Part shown: in pieces, positions 8,953 through 16,767 of the stretch | How positions within the stretch are numbered: position 1 is the stretch's first letter | How the letters are laid out: each line of letters begins with the position of its first letter | Source: an uncultured Candidatus Saccharibacteria bacterium | GTDB taxonomy: Bacteria > Patescibacteriota > Saccharimonadia > Saccharimonadales > UBA4665 | Length of the DNA stretch: 47,122 nucleotides | Reading direction: 5' to 3' | Assembly: GCA_937892705.1 (NCBI GenBank) | Contig: CALBGR010000001.1 | Coordinates: 1 to 47,122, forward strand | Notes under the pieces: model-generated | The model's database searches: none | What the model was told of the DNA's origin: nothing | The model's input: only the letters and a program-made list of their open reading frames with translations | Position numbers and translations under genes: made by a program

Positions 8953-9462
8953 CTACATATTTGAAAACGGGTAAAATCTGCAGTGGTACAAAGCCATAGA
9001 CGCTGCGTGAACGACGTTAAATGATTCTTTTTTGCCAAACATTGTTATTTCTATAGCTATGTCACAGGCTTCGATGATTTCTGGTTCGATACCTTCTACT
9101 TCGCGTCCTAAAACAAGGGCAATCTTATTAGGAACCTGGAAAGTGTGAAGCGGTGCAGCATTTTTTGTCTGCTCAAGTGCGGCGACAGTGTAGCCTTGAT
9201 ATTTTAAGTTGCTGATTACGGTTAGCGCATCGCTATAGTACTGCCAGAAATCAGAGGTTTCAGCGCCGAGTGCCGTTTTGTGAATTTGCTTAGTGGTTTT
9301 GGTAATCTCATGCGGCAAACGAGGATCATTCGGAATTTCAGGATGTGGTGTATAGCCTGTTAAATAGACAGATTGAATGCCGAGACCATCGCAGGTTCTC
9401 AGAAGTGCACCAACATTATGGGTGCTCCGTATATTATGCGCAATAACAGCGATCTGATTCAT
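8953..9462 (-). CDS. SpoU/TrmH-family RNA 2'-O-methyltransferase
   Basis: 169 residues, SPOUT fold. Motif 1 (RSTHNVGALLRTCDGLGI), motif 2 (IALVLGREVEGIE) and motif 3 (KESFNVVHAASMALY, with the conserved Asn) are all present and form the trefoil-knot AdoMet site. It lacks the N-terminal RNA-binding domain of RlmB-type enzymes, so it is a minimal TrmL-like or generic SpoU protein; the RNA target cannot be read from sequence. It is divergent from the pilB-like gene across a 64-bp intergenic region that holds a -10 for each direction, and a short gap separates it from the CAP gene on the same strand. Confidence 0.9.
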   Translation of the reverse strand: MNQIAVIAHNIRSTHNVGALLRTCDGLGIQSVYLTGYTPHPEIPNDPRLPHEITKTTKQIHKTALGAETSDFWQYYSDALTVISNLKYQGYTVAALEQTKNAAPLHTFQVPNKIALVLGREVEGIEPEIIEACDIAIEITMFGKKESFNVVHAASMALYHCRFYPFSNM

Positions 9463-9472
9463 GCTTCAGGTT

Positions 9473-9478
9473 ATTATA
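9473..9478 (-). promoter_or_regulatory. -10 element for the SpoU methyltransferase gene
   Basis: TATAAT on the minus strand, 10 nt before the ATG at 9462, giving a leader of about 3 nt at most. No Shine-Dalgarno fits in that space. Confidence 0.6.
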
Positions 9479-9510
9479 CAAAATACGTATTTAACATACA
9501 GCTTATGGTT

Positions 9511-9516
9511 TATAAT
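9511..9516 (+). promoter_or_regulatory. -10 element for the pilB-like gene
   Basis: TATAAT 10 nt before the ATG at 9527, again leaving almost no leader. It stands back to back with the divergent -10 at 9473-9478. Confidence 0.6.
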
Positions 9517-9526
9517 GTAAGTAGCT

Positions 9527-11131
9527 ATGAGCCAAGATGCACGTCGTGATGAAGAGCAGGCAACGCAACGTCGAGCATACCTGCTAGGAATGAACTATAT
9601 TGACACTTCACAGATGGTTGAAAAGCCGCTGTTTAAAGATATACTGAGTGTTCCGGAACTCAAGTCGTTGCGTGTTATTCCAATTTCGGTTACAAAAGGC
9701 AATATTTTATTTGGTATTACCACAACTACTTCGCAGCAAACTATGCAGCAGCTCGAGTATCGGTTTGCAGATAGCAAAGTGTCTTTCGCAATCATCTCTG
9801 AAGCAGGGTTTAATGAATATATTCGGCTGTATGATCCGCCCAAGAAAGTGGTGTACCAAGATATTGAGCTAAGCGCTGCAGGTAGCGAGGACCTTATATC
9901 TCGTGTTTCAGCTACGCTTGAACAGGTGCGTGCTGACGATATGTTGGCGTATCTAGTGCAGCAAGCTCATAAATTGAAGGCGTCGGATATTCATATTGAA
10001 CATCAAAAGGATTTTGTGCGGATTCGTTTCCGAATTGATGGCGTGTTGCATGCTATTGCTCGATTGTCGACTGAGAAAAATCGCATTCTTCTTTCGGCAA
10101 TTGCGAGCGGCGCGAATGTATCTACCAGCGCTGACGAGGCTCAGCAAGGTCATATCGCACAGCGTGTAAAAATGGCTGATGGCGCTGAAGTAGATGTGAA
10201 CCTGCGTGTAGAAACAGTACCAACCATAAATGGTATGGATGTGGTAATGCGTCTATTTAATATGCGCCAGGATATGTATCAGCTTGATCGACTTGGCTTA
10301 TCTGAAGATGAACGGGCGGTTGTCGATGATATTATTGCAAAACCGTCGGGATTGGTGTTGGTTGTAGGGCCGACTGGGTCAGGTAAAACTACAACATTGT
10401 ATTCCATGCTCAATTCGCTCAATAGCGAGGAACGTAAGATTATTACCATTGAAGATCCGGTTGAGTATCAATTTGAAGGAATTACGCAGATTTCAGTACG
10501 GAGTCACAGTGCAAATGATCAGAGTTTTGCTGAGAAACTCCGTGCAGTGCTTCGGCTTGACCCTGATATTGTAATGGTGGGAGAGATTCGTGATTTAGAA
10601 ACCGCAAAAACTGCACTACAGGCGTCACTTACCGGTCATTTGGTGCTTGCAACGTTCCACGCAGGTTCGGCTGCTGCGTCACTGACACGACTCATGGAAA
10701 TTATTGGCGAAAACCCGCTATTTATATCGGCAATTCGTTTGGTAATGGCGCAGCGATTGGTGCGTCGGCTGGATGATGCTACGAAACAGGAATATCAGCC
10801 AACGGAGGCTGAGCGAGCGCGCCTGCAAAGAATTATTGATACCCTTCCAGAAGGCGTTGAACGACCAAATGTACACGAAGTAAAGCTTTATAAGCCAGGC
10901 AGTTCAGAAGAAAACCCTTATGGATACCGTGGTCAGATTGCCTTGCGCGAACAGTTCACGATGAGCGGCGAAATCTTGCGAATACTGCAAACCGGCAATC
11001 GATTTACTAGTACGGCTGAAATAGAGCAGGCTGCAATCCAGAGTGGCATGCTGACGATGCTGCAAAATGGCGCTTTGGCGGTGTGCCGAGGTGAAACTAC
11101 ACTTGAAGAACTTGCACGTGTGCTAGAGTAG
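9527..11131 (+). CDS. pilB: GspE/PilB-type secretion or pilus assembly ATPase
   Basis: 534-residue hexameric ATPase of the type IV pilus / type II secretion family. An N-terminal GspE-like domain (residues about 1-130) precedes the core: KASDIHIE, Walker A GPTGSGKTTT (about 282-291), the Asp box TIEDPVEYQ, Walker B DPDIVMVGEIRD and the His box LVLATFHAGSA. The C-terminal region that normally carries two CxxC pairs binding zinc has none (RRLDDATKQEY where CPxC is usual, and EENPYGYRG where CxxCxxxGYRG is usual). It probably powers pilus extension. No other pil genes are next to it. It meets the malic enzyme gene tail to tail with one base between them. Confidence 0.92.
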   Translation: MSQDARRDEEQATQRRAYLLGMNYIDTSQMVEKPLFKDILSVPELKSLRVIPISVTKGNILFGITTTTSQQTMQQLEYRFADSKVSFAIISEAGFNEYIRLYDPPKKVVYQDIELSAAGSEDLISRVSATLEQVRADDMLAYLVQQAHKLKASDIHIEHQKDFVRIRFRIDGVLHAIARLSTEKNRILLSAIASGANVSTSADEAQQGHIAQRVKMADGAEVDVNLRVETVPTINGMDVVMRLFNMRQDMYQLDRLGLSEDERAVVDDIIAKPSGLVLVVGPTGSGKTTTLYSMLNSLNSEERKIITIEDPVEYQFEGITQISVRSHSANDQSFAEKLRAVLRLDPDIVMVGEIRDLETAKTALQASLTGHLVLATFHAGSAAASLTRLMEIIGENPLFISAIRLVMAQRLVRRLDDATKQEYQPTEAERARLQRIIDTLPEGVERPNVHEVKLYKPGSSEENPYGYRGQIALREQFTMSGEILRILQTGNRFTSTAEIEQAAIQSGMLTMLQNGALAVCRGETTLEELARVLE

Positions 11132-11132
11132 G

Positions 11133-12266
11133 TTATTTGATTACTTTGGCTACTGCTTCAACAAGCCCTTCGGTGAATGGTCCTGGGATAATCTCTTCTG
11201 GTGTAGGATTTGGCACAAGTCCGGCAATTGCTTCAGCAGCGGCAATTTTATGTTCATCAGTGATCTGACGGACACGATTATCGAGTGCGCCGCGGAAGAT
11301 ACCAGGGAAAGCTAAAGAATTATTTACTTGATTAGCGAAATCGCTGCGGCCGGTTGCAATTACGGCTGCGCCGGCTGCTCTTGCTTCGTCAGGCATAATT
11401 TCCGGTACTGGATTGGCCATAGCAAAAATGATTGGATCCTTGGCCATCGTTTGAATCATTGTAGGTGTAAGTAGGCCTGACTGAGACACACCGATGAATA
11501 TATCGGCGCCTTTTACTGCATCTTCGAGTGTGCCGTTTACATTGTTTTTGTTGGTAAATGAAAGCAGTGTCTTTTTTGCTTCGTTTAGGTTATCGCGGTC
11601 TTTGCTGACAATGCCTTTACTGTCGACAGCTAAAATTTCAGGGTGTGCATACTTATTAAGTAGTTTCATGATTGCAGTGCCGGCTGCACCGGCGCCCACG
11701 ACTACGATACGGGTGTTTTCTAATTTGCGACCAGTAATTTTAGTGGCGTTCATAAGCCCAGCGAGCGTGACAATAGCAGTGCCGTGCTGGTCGTCGTGAA
11801 AGACTGGAATAGCAAGTTCGGTCTTGAGCCGTTCTTCAACTTCAAAACAGAGTGGGGCAGCAATGTCTTCAAGATTAATGCCGCCAAAGCTTGGTGCTAT
11901 GGCTTTTACTGCGGCTACGATTTCATCAGCGGTATGTACATCTAGCACAATTGGTACCGCATCAATGTCAGCAAAGTGTTTAAAGAGCATAGCCTTACCT
12001 TCCATGACCGGCAGTGCACCGTAGGGGCCGATGTTACCAAGGCCAAGTACCGCTGAACCGTCGCTAACTACTGCAACACTATTATTTAGCCACGTATAGT
12101 CTCGGGTTTCCTCGGGGTGTTTTGCGACATAATCGCTCACTGCACCAACGCCAGGCGTGTAGTAAATGCTCATTTTTTCTTTGCTGTCTAGTGTGTCTTT
12201 CAGCTTGAGCGCAATTTTTCCTTTTAATTCTTTATGCTTCTCGAGTGCAGCTTCGCTATAGTCCAT
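11133..12266 (-). CDS. Malic enzyme (NAD(P)-dependent malate dehydrogenase, decarboxylating)
   Basis: 377 residues, the short bacterial form without the phosphotransacetylase tail. It oxidatively decarboxylates malate to pyruvate with NAD(P)H production. Visible blocks: SIYYTPGVGAVS, VVSDGSAVLGLGNIGPYGALPVMEGK (catalytic Tyr/Lys region), the metal-binding VFHDDQHGTAIV, and the Rossmann loop VVVGAGAAGTAIMKLL. The ATG at 12266 is preceded by an excellent Shine-Dalgarno (AAAGGAGGGG), so this is a leadered gene. Its upstream region is duplicated (see repeats at 12280 and 12345). In a reduced genome this enzyme would be one of few links between organic acids and redox balance. Confidence 0.95.
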   Translation of the reverse strand: MDYSEAALEKHKELKGKIALKLKDTLDSKEKMSIYYTPGVGAVSDYVAKHPEETRDYTWLNNSVAVVSDGSAVLGLGNIGPYGALPVMEGKAMLFKHFADIDAVPIVLDVHTADEIVAAVKAIAPSFGGINLEDIAAPLCFEVEERLKTELAIPVFHDDQHGTAIVTLAGLMNATKITGRKLENTRIVVVGAGAAGTAIMKLLNKYAHPEILAVDSKGIVSKDRDNLNEAKKTLLSFTNKNNVNGTLEDAVKGADIFIGVSQSGLLTPTMIQTMAKDPIIFAMANPVPEIMPDEARAAGAAVIATGRSDFANQVNNSLAFPGIFRGALDNRVRQITDEHKIAAAEAIAGLVPNPTPEEIIPGPFTEGLVEAVAKVIK

Positions 12267-12279
12267 ACCCCTCCTTTAT

Positions 12280-12306
12280 TCTCACTCTAATATAATACAG
12301 CTAATT
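12280..12306. repeat. 27-bp direct repeat, copy 1
   Basis: Identical 27 bp at 12345-12371, 65 bp downstream. The unit contains TATAAT on the plus strand and TATTAT on the minus strand (12292-12297), the latter placed 25 nt before the malic enzyme start with the Shine-Dalgarno between. Partial similarity continues on the left (pyrimidine-rich CCTCCTTTA), so the duplicated piece included promoter and leader. Confidence 0.85.
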
Positions 12307-12312
12307 GTATAT

Positions 12313-12330
12313 CTAGATTATAGAACTCAT
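12313..12330 (-). other. Possible 5-codon upstream ORF (MSSII) in malic enzyme leader
   Basis: On the minus strand an ATG at 12330 follows AAAAGGGGAAG and reads five codons to TAG. It occupies the position in repeat copy 2 that the true malic enzyme start has in copy 1, so it may be the relic of the duplicated start region or a translated leader peptide. Confidence 0.3.
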
Positions 12331-12344
12331 CTTCCCCTTTTATA

Positions 12345-12371
12345 TCTCACTCTAATATAATACAGCTAATT
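12345..12371. repeat. 27-bp direct repeat, copy 2
   Basis: Second exact copy. It gives a second candidate -10 (minus strand TATTAT at 12357-12362) for the malic enzyme gene and a plus-strand TATAAT (12356-12361) facing rplS. Confidence 0.85.
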
Positions 12372-12399
12372 AGGTATTTTATATTCATAACAGATGTGC

Positions 12400-12405
12400 T
12401 ATAAT
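12400..12405 (+). promoter_or_regulatory. Extended -10 promoter for rplS
   Basis: TGC plus TATAAT, giving a leader of about 65 nt before the rplS ATG. No -35 match is evident. Confidence 0.55.
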
Positions 12406-12422
12406 AACATGTAAGGAATATT

Positions 12423-12441
12423 TCAAGCGTGAAAAGCTTGA
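12423..12441 (+). promoter_or_regulatory. Hairpin in rplS leader
   Basis: TCAAGC and GCTTGA flank a 7-nt loop in the untranslated leader of rplS. Leaders of ribosomal protein genes often hold protein-binding hairpins; a small stem like this could also be chance. Confidence 0.35.
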
Positions 12442-12475
12442 TTAAATGAGGAAAATAGTGTAAGGTTAATTAGTT

Positions 12476-13000
12476 ATGCAATCTGTGATTCAAAAAGTTT
12501 CAGAAAAATTTAAGAAGCCTGCAGTGGTTGACGTAAAAAGCGGAGACACTGTAAAAGTACATCAAAAAATTAAGGAAGGCAATAAAGAACGTGTGCAGGT
12601 CTTCCAGGGTTTGGTAATTCGTACTGACCGAAAGGGTAGTCACACAAGCCGTATTACCGTACGTCGTATTGCAAGCGGCGTGGGGGTAGAAAAGAGCTTC
12701 TTGCTTCATAGTCCACTTGTACTAAAGGTAGAAGTTGTAAAGCGAAGTAAGGTTCGCCGCAACTATCTGTCTTATATGCGCAACCGTACCGGTAAGGCAG
12801 CACGTCTCAGTGGTGTAGAGTTTGATCGTGAAGCAGTAAACGCTGTTGTTGATAAGAAGGCTGAAGAAGAAGCTGCAAAGTTGGCTGAAGAAACTGCAAA
12901 GGCAGCAGAAACTGAGGCAGCTAAGAAGGCAGCTGAAGAAGCAGAACTTGAGAAGAAAGCTGCAGAGGTAGCTGCTCGCCACGAAGAAAATAACGCTTAA
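12476..13000 (+). CDS. rplS: 50S ribosomal protein L19 with long charged C-terminal tail
   Basis: Residues 1-115 are a standard bacterial L19 (KPAVVDVKSGDTVKVHQKI, FQGLVIRTDRKGSH, RRIASGVGVEKSFLLHSP, KVRRNYLSYMRNRTGKAARL); it sits at the 30S/50S interface. The usual L19 ends near residue 115, but here about 55 further residues form an Ala/Glu/Lys helix with no tryptophan or aromatic residues. The tail is in frame and uses the same codon style as the core, so it is genuine. The gene has its own leader and ends at a perfect terminator. The order rplS-rnhB-yraN is the common one in Gram-positives, without trmD here. Confidence 0.95.
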   Translation: MQSVIQKVSEKFKKPAVVDVKSGDTVKVHQKIKEGNKERVQVFQGLVIRTDRKGSHTSRITVRRIASGVGVEKSFLLHSPLVLKVEVVKRSKVRRNYLSYMRNRTGKAARLSGVEFDREAVNAVVDKKAEEEAAKLAEETAKAAETEAAKKAAEEAELEKKAAEVAARHEENNA

Positions 13001-13018
13001 GCTGTAAAAGAGTGCAAG

Positions 13019-13052
13019 AATAATCCCTAACGCTCGAACGTTAGGGATTATT
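13019..13052 (+). terminator. Intrinsic terminator after rplS
   Basis: Perfect 14-bp inverted repeat (AATAATCCCTAACG and its complement) with a 6-nt loop, followed by TAATTT. It lies 18 nt after the rplS stop and closes the unit before the rnhB promoter. Confidence 0.85.
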
Positions 13053-13136
13053 TAATTTGCGTTGTAGTATTAGTAATAATAGGGATATATTTACATTATA
13101 TCATAAAACAGCTGATTAAGCAAGTATAACGCTTGC

Positions 13137-13142
13137 TATACT
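13137..13142 (+). promoter_or_regulatory. Extended -10, leaderless start of rnhB
   Basis: TGC plus TATACT ending exactly 7 nt before the ATG at 13150, so the first transcribed base is predicted to be the A of the start codon. Confidence 0.7.
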
Positions 13143-13149
13143 AAAGCAT

Positions 13150-13710
13150 ATGGTGACTGTTGGCATTGATGAAGTTGGACGAGGTTGTTGGGCAGGACCG
13201 CTGGTGGCGGGTGCGGTTATTTTACATGAGCCAATTGCAGGATTAACTGATTCTAAAAAATTGACGAAACGGCAGCGTGAAATCCTTGCGCTGGAAATCA
13301 GACTGCACGCTGCAGCAATAGGAATTGGCTGGGTGCAACCAGATGAGATTGACGCAATTGGGCTAAGTAATGCAGTGCGTGTGGCAATGCAGCGCGCAAT
13401 AGATGAGATCAGCATTTCGTATGATGAAATTATTATTGATGGCAATATAAATTATCTAGCTACAGATTCACGGGCTCGGGCGATAGTGCGCGCAGATAGC
13501 ATGATCCCGGCAGTGAGTGCGGCAAGTATCGTGGCAAAAGTGGCACGTGATACATGGATGACAGAAAAAGCGCATAAACTATATCCGGAATATGAGTTTC
13601 ATCGCCACGTTGGCTATGGTACGAAACGGCATGTTGAACTACTGAAGCTGCATGGTGTGTCGCCGCTGCATCGAAAAAGTTATAAACCGATACAGGTGCT
13701 GCTGGCATGA
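13150..13710 (+). CDS. rnhB: Ribonuclease HII
   Basis: 186 residues. RNase HII cuts RNA in RNA/DNA hybrids and single ribonucleotides in DNA. The N-terminal signature GIDEVGRGCWAGPLVAGAV carries the first catalytic Asp-Glu pair; the third acidic residue is in IIIDGNINY and the fourth in RADSMIPAVSAASIVAKVARD. KPHxxxHxxV-type C-terminal block is represented by YEFHRHVGYGTKRH. Full-length for the family. No Shine-Dalgarno exists; the leaderless promoter explains the start. Its last codons overlap the yraN start by 4 nt (ATGA). Confidence 0.96.
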   Translation: MVTVGIDEVGRGCWAGPLVAGAVILHEPIAGLTDSKKLTKRQREILALEIRLHAAAIGIGWVQPDEIDAIGLSNAVRVAMQRAIDEISISYDEIIIDGNINYLATDSRARAIVRADSMIPAVSAASIVAKVARDTWMTEKAHKLYPEYEFHRHVGYGTKRHVELLKLHGVSPLHRKSYKPIQVLLA

Positions 13711-14045
13711 GCACGACAGAAACGGGGCGAAAAGCAGAAGCAGCGGTGGCCGACTATTTGAGCGCACAGGGGTATAAAATTCTCGAGCAAAACTGGCGGA
13801 CACGCTGGTGTGAGATTGATATTGTGGCGCAGCGAGATAAAACCATACATTTCGTAGAAGTTAAGTACCGTAAAACCAATAGTCACGGTGATGGGCTTGC
13901 GTATATAACTCCTAAGAAGCTTCGTCAGATGGCGTTTGCAGCTGAATTTTGGGTCGCACAACATCACTGGCAAGGAGAATATACGCTTGCTGCCGCTTCG
14001 GTGTGTGGTGAAAATTTTGCAGTGACTGATGTTATAGAATTATAG
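13707..14045 (+). CDS. YraN family (UPF0102) nuclease-like protein
   Basis: 112 residues. The conserved series G-x-x-AE-x-x-VADYL, LEQNWRTRWCEIDIVAQ, FVEVKYRK and ITPKKLRQM is the YraN signature, which has a PD-(D/E)XK endonuclease-like fold (Glu, Asp and the E-V-K motif). Its function is still unclear; it regularly follows rnhB, as here with a 4-nt ATGA overlap that implies translational coupling. Its 3' end overlaps the convergent aminopeptidase gene by 6 nt. Confidence 0.92.
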   Translation: MSTTETGRKAEAAVADYLSAQGYKILEQNWRTRWCEIDIVAQRDKTIHFVEVKYRKTNSHGDGLAYITPKKLRQMAFAAEFWVAQHHWQGEYTLAAASVCGENFAVTDVIEL

Positions 14046-16616
14046 GTTTTGGAAGAAATCTTGTACGCCCCTGAGGTCGCGTTCGAGCCAATTGATACGA
14101 GCTTGGATTTCTTCAAAGCCAATCTCGATATTGCGGCGTAGCAGTGGCTGATCGAGTTTTGGCGTGAAGAAACGCACGTATTTTTCTTGCCATTTTTTCG
14201 TGGCTACTACTGATGCGGCGTAGCGTGGCCAGTAGTCAAATGACTTGTCACTTGCGTAGGTGCTTTCTACCCAGCTCCAATTGTCCTCCATCCACTGCCA
14301 CGCGATTTCTCGTACATAGCGGTTGCGAAGCAAATAGAATACCCAACGGTCAGCATCTTGCGGCTTTATGATCTTAGGGTCAGTTACGAGTGAAAGGAGC
14401 TGTTGTGCAGTTTCAGGCGAACGGGTAGCAGTTAATGCACCTGAGATATCCCTCTGTAAATCGCTATTGTTGGTTTGTTTGTATAGATCAAGCAGATATT
14501 CGACCGCACCAGTGACATTTTCTTTAACGGCTACAGTAAACACAATGTCGCGTAGTTCGGCTGAGACAGCGCTTGTATCATTTTTGTATGCTTCAAACAA
14601 TGCTTTTGCTTTTGTGATGATGCTTGATTCTTCGGCATATGCGCCGAGGCCAAGAATTGTAGCACGGAGTTTTTGGTCAGCCGGAGAGTCGGTATCTTTT
14701 TCTTCCCATCCCAGACGCTTATATTCTGCTGCAATCAGCGTTCGAACAAGCTCCTTTATGGAGTCTTCGAGCGATCCATCGTATTCGATAAAGCGGCGTG
14801 TGTCAGCGATAACAAGTGACATGATATCCCACACTGGTTCGGCAGTTTCTTTGGTATACGCTTGCAGTAGTTTCAGTGTTTCAGCAAATGATTGATAGCC
14901 GGCACGGGCAAGCATGGAGCTGTTGGTGAGTAGCATCAAACGATCAATCGTTGCCAGCTTGCCAGTTTCGATTAGGGAGATAAGATGGTTGCGATGAGCC
15001 TCTTCGAGATACTGAGTGATATAGTGCCCTTTGCCGCCTTGATTTAGTAGTACAAATGTGTCGGTTTCAAGCGCAGCGGTTTTGTTGGCTTTTTCAAGCA
15101 GCGGCGGTACATCGCCTCGCTCTGCAAAAAGCGGCACTGGCCAGAGACGGTTTTTATCCGCTTTTTCGGGGTTGTCAGAGAAATGTTGCTGCGCCAGTTC
15201 AAGGGTGTTGTCCTGCTGCTTGACTGAGACAACTGGAAAACCGGAACGCTCCAGCCAAGGGTTCATAAAGCTGGCAATGTCTTTGCCGCTGGCTTCAGAA
15301 AGAGCCTCCCATAAATCAGCACCAGTAGTGTTCTTATAAGCGTGTTTTGTGAAATACTTCTGCAGGCCTTGGCGGAATATTTCGTCGCCAAGGTAATTTT
15401 TGAGCATGTACAGTAGTCGTCCGCCTTTGGCATAGACAATTGAAGGATCAAAAAGCGTACTAATTTCATCAGGGTGACGTACGGTGGTTTTTATAGCTTG
15501 TACGCCAGGTACCGCATCACGACGGAATGCTGATAAGCCTTCTGCTGTGATAAAGTTTTCCCATATGTTCCATTCTGGGAACAGGGCGTCAACAGCGGCG
15601 TATTCCATCATGTTGGCAAAACTTTCGTTAAGCCAAAGATCGTCCCACCACTGCATGGTGACTAAATTGCCAAACCACTGATGAGAGGTTTCGTGGGCAA
15701 TAACCAGGGCAATATGCTCTTTGGCGCTTTGAGATACAGCATCAGGGTAAAGCAGGAGCAGAACTTCGCGGTAGGTAATAAGTCCCCAGTTTTCCATGGC
15801 GCCGCTTGAGAAATCTGGGAGTGCAACATGATCTGCCTTGGCAAGCGGATAGGGTACCTTGAAATAATCTTCGAAAAATTCGATTGAACGCACTGCAGTA
15901 TCCAGGGCAAAATCAAATGACTCTGCTGGCTGCGCTATGGTACCCCAAACGTTTACCTCCACGCCGCTCTTGGTTTTGGCTGATTTTTTGTGAATTTCAC
16001 CAATGACAAAAGCTAAAAGATATGATGACATCCGCGGTGAAGTTTCAAAGGTGGTGGTGGTAAATCCTTCACGCGGACTAGTCGTTTCTTTGACAGGTGT
16101 ATTGCCAAGCACGGTGAGCTCAGATGGCGCGGTGATTGAAAGGTCAAATGTAGCCTTGGCTTCCGGCTCGTCAATACACGGGAATACTTCGCGTGCATGA
16201 TGGCTTTCAAACTGTGTAGCGAGCAGTACTTTTTCCTCGCCGTTGTGCTTGAAGAAGCAGGGATACAGCCCAGTCATGCCTCTCGTAATCGGTGCCTCGA
16301 ACTCCATATATATGGTATAGTCGCCGGGATAAAGCAATTTGTCGCTGTGCAGACGGACTTCATGAAGCGTGTTTTGATTATTAATTCGTACGATATCTAC
16401 AGTTTCGTCGCCTTTTTTGTCGTGTTTGATAGCAGTAGCTTTGGTGATTTTCAGGCCGTTTTGATGGAAGGTGAAGCGCTGACTTGGCCTGCCGACTTTT
16501 TTGCCTTTGATCTCGATTGTACCGGTAAAGTGCATGGTTTTGCTATCGGGTGCAATATGTAATGTGTAATGAGTTGGTTGAAATGTCTCGTAAAGTCGTT
16601 TTACTGTTTTTGCCAT
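14040..16616 (-). CDS. M1 family aminopeptidase
   Basis: 858-residue zinc aminopeptidase that trims N-terminal residues from peptides. The GAMENWG exopeptidase motif is at residues 273-279. The zinc site is HETSH (His308, Glu309, His312) with Glu331 in NESF as the third ligand, spaced as in all M1 enzymes. The catalytic Tyr block is YAKGGRLLYML. The C-terminal ERAP1-like helical domain is complete. No signal peptide, so it is cytoplasmic and probably recycles peptides in an organism that depends on imported or scavenged amino acids. The start lies 6 nt after a TGC-TACACT extended -10. Divergent from nusA. Confidence 0.96.
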   Translation of the reverse strand: MAKTVKRLYETFQPTHYTLHIAPDSKTMHFTGTIEIKGKKVGRPSQRFTFHQNGLKITKATAIKHDKKGDETVDIVRINNQNTLHEVRLHSDKLLYPGDYTIYMEFEAPITRGMTGLYPCFFKHNGEEKVLLATQFESHHAREVFPCIDEPEAKATFDLSITAPSELTVLGNTPVKETTSPREGFTTTTFETSPRMSSYLLAFVIGEIHKKSAKTKSGVEVNVWGTIAQPAESFDFALDTAVRSIEFFEDYFKVPYPLAKADHVALPDFSSGAMENWGLITYREVLLLLYPDAVSQSAKEHIALVIAHETSHQWFGNLVTMQWWDDLWLNESFANMMEYAAVDALFPEWNIWENFITAEGLSAFRRDAVPGVQAIKTTVRHPDEISTLFDPSIVYAKGGRLLYMLKNYLGDEIFRQGLQKYFTKHAYKNTTGADLWEALSEASGKDIASFMNPWLERSGFPVVSVKQQDNTLELAQQHFSDNPEKADKNRLWPVPLFAERGDVPPLLEKANKTAALETDTFVLLNQGGKGHYITQYLEEAHRNHLISLIETGKLATIDRLMLLTNSSMLARAGYQSFAETLKLLQAYTKETAEPVWDIMSLVIADTRRFIEYDGSLEDSIKELVRTLIAAEYKRLGWEEKDTDSPADQKLRATILGLGAYAEESSIITKAKALFEAYKNDTSAVSAELRDIVFTVAVKENVTGAVEYLLDLYKQTNNSDLQRDISGALTATRSPETAQQLLSLVTDPKIIKPQDADRWVFYLLRNRYVREIAWQWMEDNWSWVESTYASDKSFDYWPRYAASVVATKKWQEKYVRFFTPKLDQPLLRRNIEIGFEEIQARINWLERDLRGVQDFFQNL

Positions 16617-16622
16617 ATATAA

Positions 16623-16628
16623 AGTGTA
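16623..16628 (-). promoter_or_regulatory. Extended -10, leaderless start of the aminopeptidase gene
   Basis: Minus-strand TGC plus TACACT, 6 nt before the ATG at 16616. Back to back with the nusA promoter, whose -35 begins 32 bp away. Confidence 0.6.
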
Positions 16629-16659
16629 GCAAAGAAAAGAGATAAACCTATGTGTTGGT

Positions 16660-16688
16660 TTGACAACGAAAACTAAGTTCTTTATACT
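16660..16688 (+). promoter_or_regulatory. Consensus sigma70-type promoter of nusA
   Basis: TTGACA at 16660-16665, a 17-bp spacer, TATACT at 16683-16688. Predicted transcription start near 16695. This is one of the strongest promoters in the window and rules out the in-frame ATG at 16660 as a start. Confidence 0.85.
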
Positions 16689-16701
16689 ACTGGGTGTTGT
16701 G

Positions 16702-16726
16702 GTCGACCAAAATGGTCGGCTTTTTT
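16702..16726 (+). terminator. Intrinsic terminator in the nusA leader (putative attenuator)
   Basis: GTCGACCA pairs with TGGTCGGC across an AAA loop (8 pairs, one G-T wobble), followed by six T. It lies between the nusA promoter and the nusA Shine-Dalgarno, about 7 nt after the predicted RNA start, and no gene on this strand ends before it. It therefore can only act on the nusA transcript. Confidence 0.75.
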
Positions 16727-16767
16727 CATGTAGCGAACATTACAAAGAGACTTATGAAAGGAAAACT

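Noticed and set aside
16660..16767. 36-residue N-terminal extension of NusA
   Set aside because: The region encodes promoter and hairpin terminator; the ATG at 16768 has a Shine-Dalgarno and matches the family.
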